From NCBI RefSeq assembly GCF_017813235.1, contig NZ_JAGISH010000006.1:1-64000 (forward strand): DNA of 64,000 nucleotides. The letters run 5' to 3'. Below, in pieces: positions 63,280 to 64,000 of this stretch. The notes beneath the pieces were generated by a model. It was not told the DNA's origin, did no database searches, and worked only from the letters and a program-made list of their open reading frames with translations. Within the stretch, counting starts at the first letter, position 1. Every line of letters starts with the position of its first letter. The DNA is from Sagittula salina (GTDB taxonomy: Bacteria > Pseudomonadota > Alphaproteobacteria > Rhodobacterales > Rhodobacteraceae). Position numbers and translations under genes: made by a program.

Positions 63280-64000
63280 TCAACAGTTGGGGATCGCCTG
63301 CATCAGCCCGCGCTGGATCAATTCGGCGTGCGCCTCGTCAAGGCTGAGCCGCGCACGCTCGACCAGCGTGTCGATCTCCTCATGAGAGATCACCAGCGGC
63401 GGGGAGATGATCATGCGGTCGTAGACGTGGCGCATGATGAGGTTATTGGCAAAGCAACGCTCGCGCGTGATCAGCCCGGCAGTCCCGGCTTCGGCGGCAA
63501 AGCTTGCGCGCGACGGTTTGTCGGGTGTCAGCGCCAGGGATCCCATCAGGCCGATGATCTTCACCTCGCCCACCAGCGGGTGATCCGCGAGGCTCTCGAA
63601 GCGCTGTTTGAGGTAGGGTGCCACGTGGGTGCGGGCGCGGTCGACGATGCCTTCCTCGTCGAGCAGGCGCAGGTTCTCCAGCGCGACAGCGCAGGCGACC
63701 GGATGGCCGGAGTAGGTGTAGCCGTGGTTGAACTCGACGCCATCGATGACCCGTGCGACCTCGTCCGAGACGATAGAGGCCCCGATCGGCTGGTAGCCCG
63801 ACGACAACCCCTTGGCCACGGTCATGATGTCGGGACGGACGTCCATCGTCTGGCAGCCGAACCACTGGCCGGTGCGGCCAAAACCTGTGATGACCTCGTC
63901 AGCGATCAGAAGGATGCCGTACTTGTCGACGATGCGCTGGATCTCGGGCCAGTAGGTCGCGGGTGGCACGATCACACCGCCGGCCCCCTGAAGCGGTTCC
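63280..64000 (-). CDS. Class-III aminotransferase, 3' part only
   Basis: C-terminal 239 residues visible; the 5' part lies beyond the right edge. EPLQGAGGVIVPP, then LIADEVITGFGRTG and the PLP-lysine motif MTVAKGLSSGYQPIGA show a class-III PLP aminotransferase. Substrate (beta-alanine, putrescine, GABA or taurine type) cannot be told from this fragment. No frameshift seen. Confidence 0.9.
   Translation of the reverse strand, partial: EPLQGAGGVIVPPATYWPEIQRIVDKYGILLIADEVITGFGRTGQWFGCQTMDVRPDIMTVAKGLSSGYQPIGASIVSDEVARVIDGVEFNHGYTYSGHPVACAVALENLRLLDEEGIVDRARTHVAPYLKQRFESLADHPLVGEVKIIGLMGSLALTPDKPSRASFAAEAGTAGLITRERCFANNLIMRHVYDRMIISPPLVISHEEIDTLVERARLSLDEAHAELIQRGLMQAIPNC

Overview
The window is high-G+C chromosomal DNA from an alphaproteobacterium, most likely a marine or halotolerant member of the Rhodobacterales (Roseobacter group). 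This rests on recognisable proteins and gene order: ectABC with a dedicated aspartokinase, lptC-lptA-lptB next to hpf and ptsN, dnaK-dnaJ, a 59-residue zinc-finger protein of the kind found in Alphaproteobacteria, and several surface-glycan enzymes familiar from this group. No rRNA, tRNA, CRISPR array, insertion sequence or prophage was recognised. Genes are tightly packed and many neighbours overlap by ATGA, GTGA or TGATG junctions.

Layout. 0.3-9.5 kb: ectoine operon ectA-ectB-ectC-ask on the minus strand, a divergent MarR regulator, a UspA protein, a BCCT osmolyte transporter, a Gfo/Idh/MocA oxidoreductase and a formate/nitrite-type channel. 9.5-23.3 kb: two divergent, translationally coupled gene sets back to back. 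One holds secreted proteins, a double methyltransferase, a Sel1-repeat protein and an SGNH-like enzyme. The other holds a TPR-glycosyltransferase, a MurG-like glycosyltransferase, two unknowns and a PstS-OmpA fusion. It looks like an uncharacterised envelope-glycan locus. 23.4-29.0 kb: radC, dedA-like, dnaJ, dnaK, alkB-like.

29.1-39.7 kb: surface-polysaccharide locus with an ABC-2 permease, cysQ, galU, galE, four glycosyltransferases and a tandem sulfotransferase-like protein, suggesting a sulfated glycan. 39.9-44.0 kb: ptsN, hpf, lptB, lptA, lptC, rnd, without rpoN between lptB and hpf. 44.8-52.1 kb: an ExoY-type sugar transferase behind a long non-coding region, a MaoC-like dehydratase, an FMN reductase, an OmpA-like lipoprotein, an SH3 protein, an Ada-type methyltransferase, a membrane-tethered PGRP-fold protein lacking its zinc ligands, nth and a PfkB kinase. 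52.3-64.0 kb: a subtilase without export signal, polA, a glycosyltransferase, a zinc-finger protein, a HIT protein, a c-type heme protein, a second branching glycosyltransferase/sulfotransferase pair, rpiB, and a class-III aminotransferase cut by the right edge.

Functionally the window joins osmoprotection (ectoine synthesis plus BCCT uptake), envelope building (LPS transport, nucleotide sugars, many glycosyltransferases, sulfation with PAP recycling by CysQ) and housekeeping repair and chaperone functions. The least explained items are the 9.5-23.3 kb divergent locus, the pseudo-PGRP at 49.4 kb, the two branching-GT/sulfotransferase pairs, and short tandem repeats built on the Leu-Ala-stop ends of lptB and the PfkB kinase gene.
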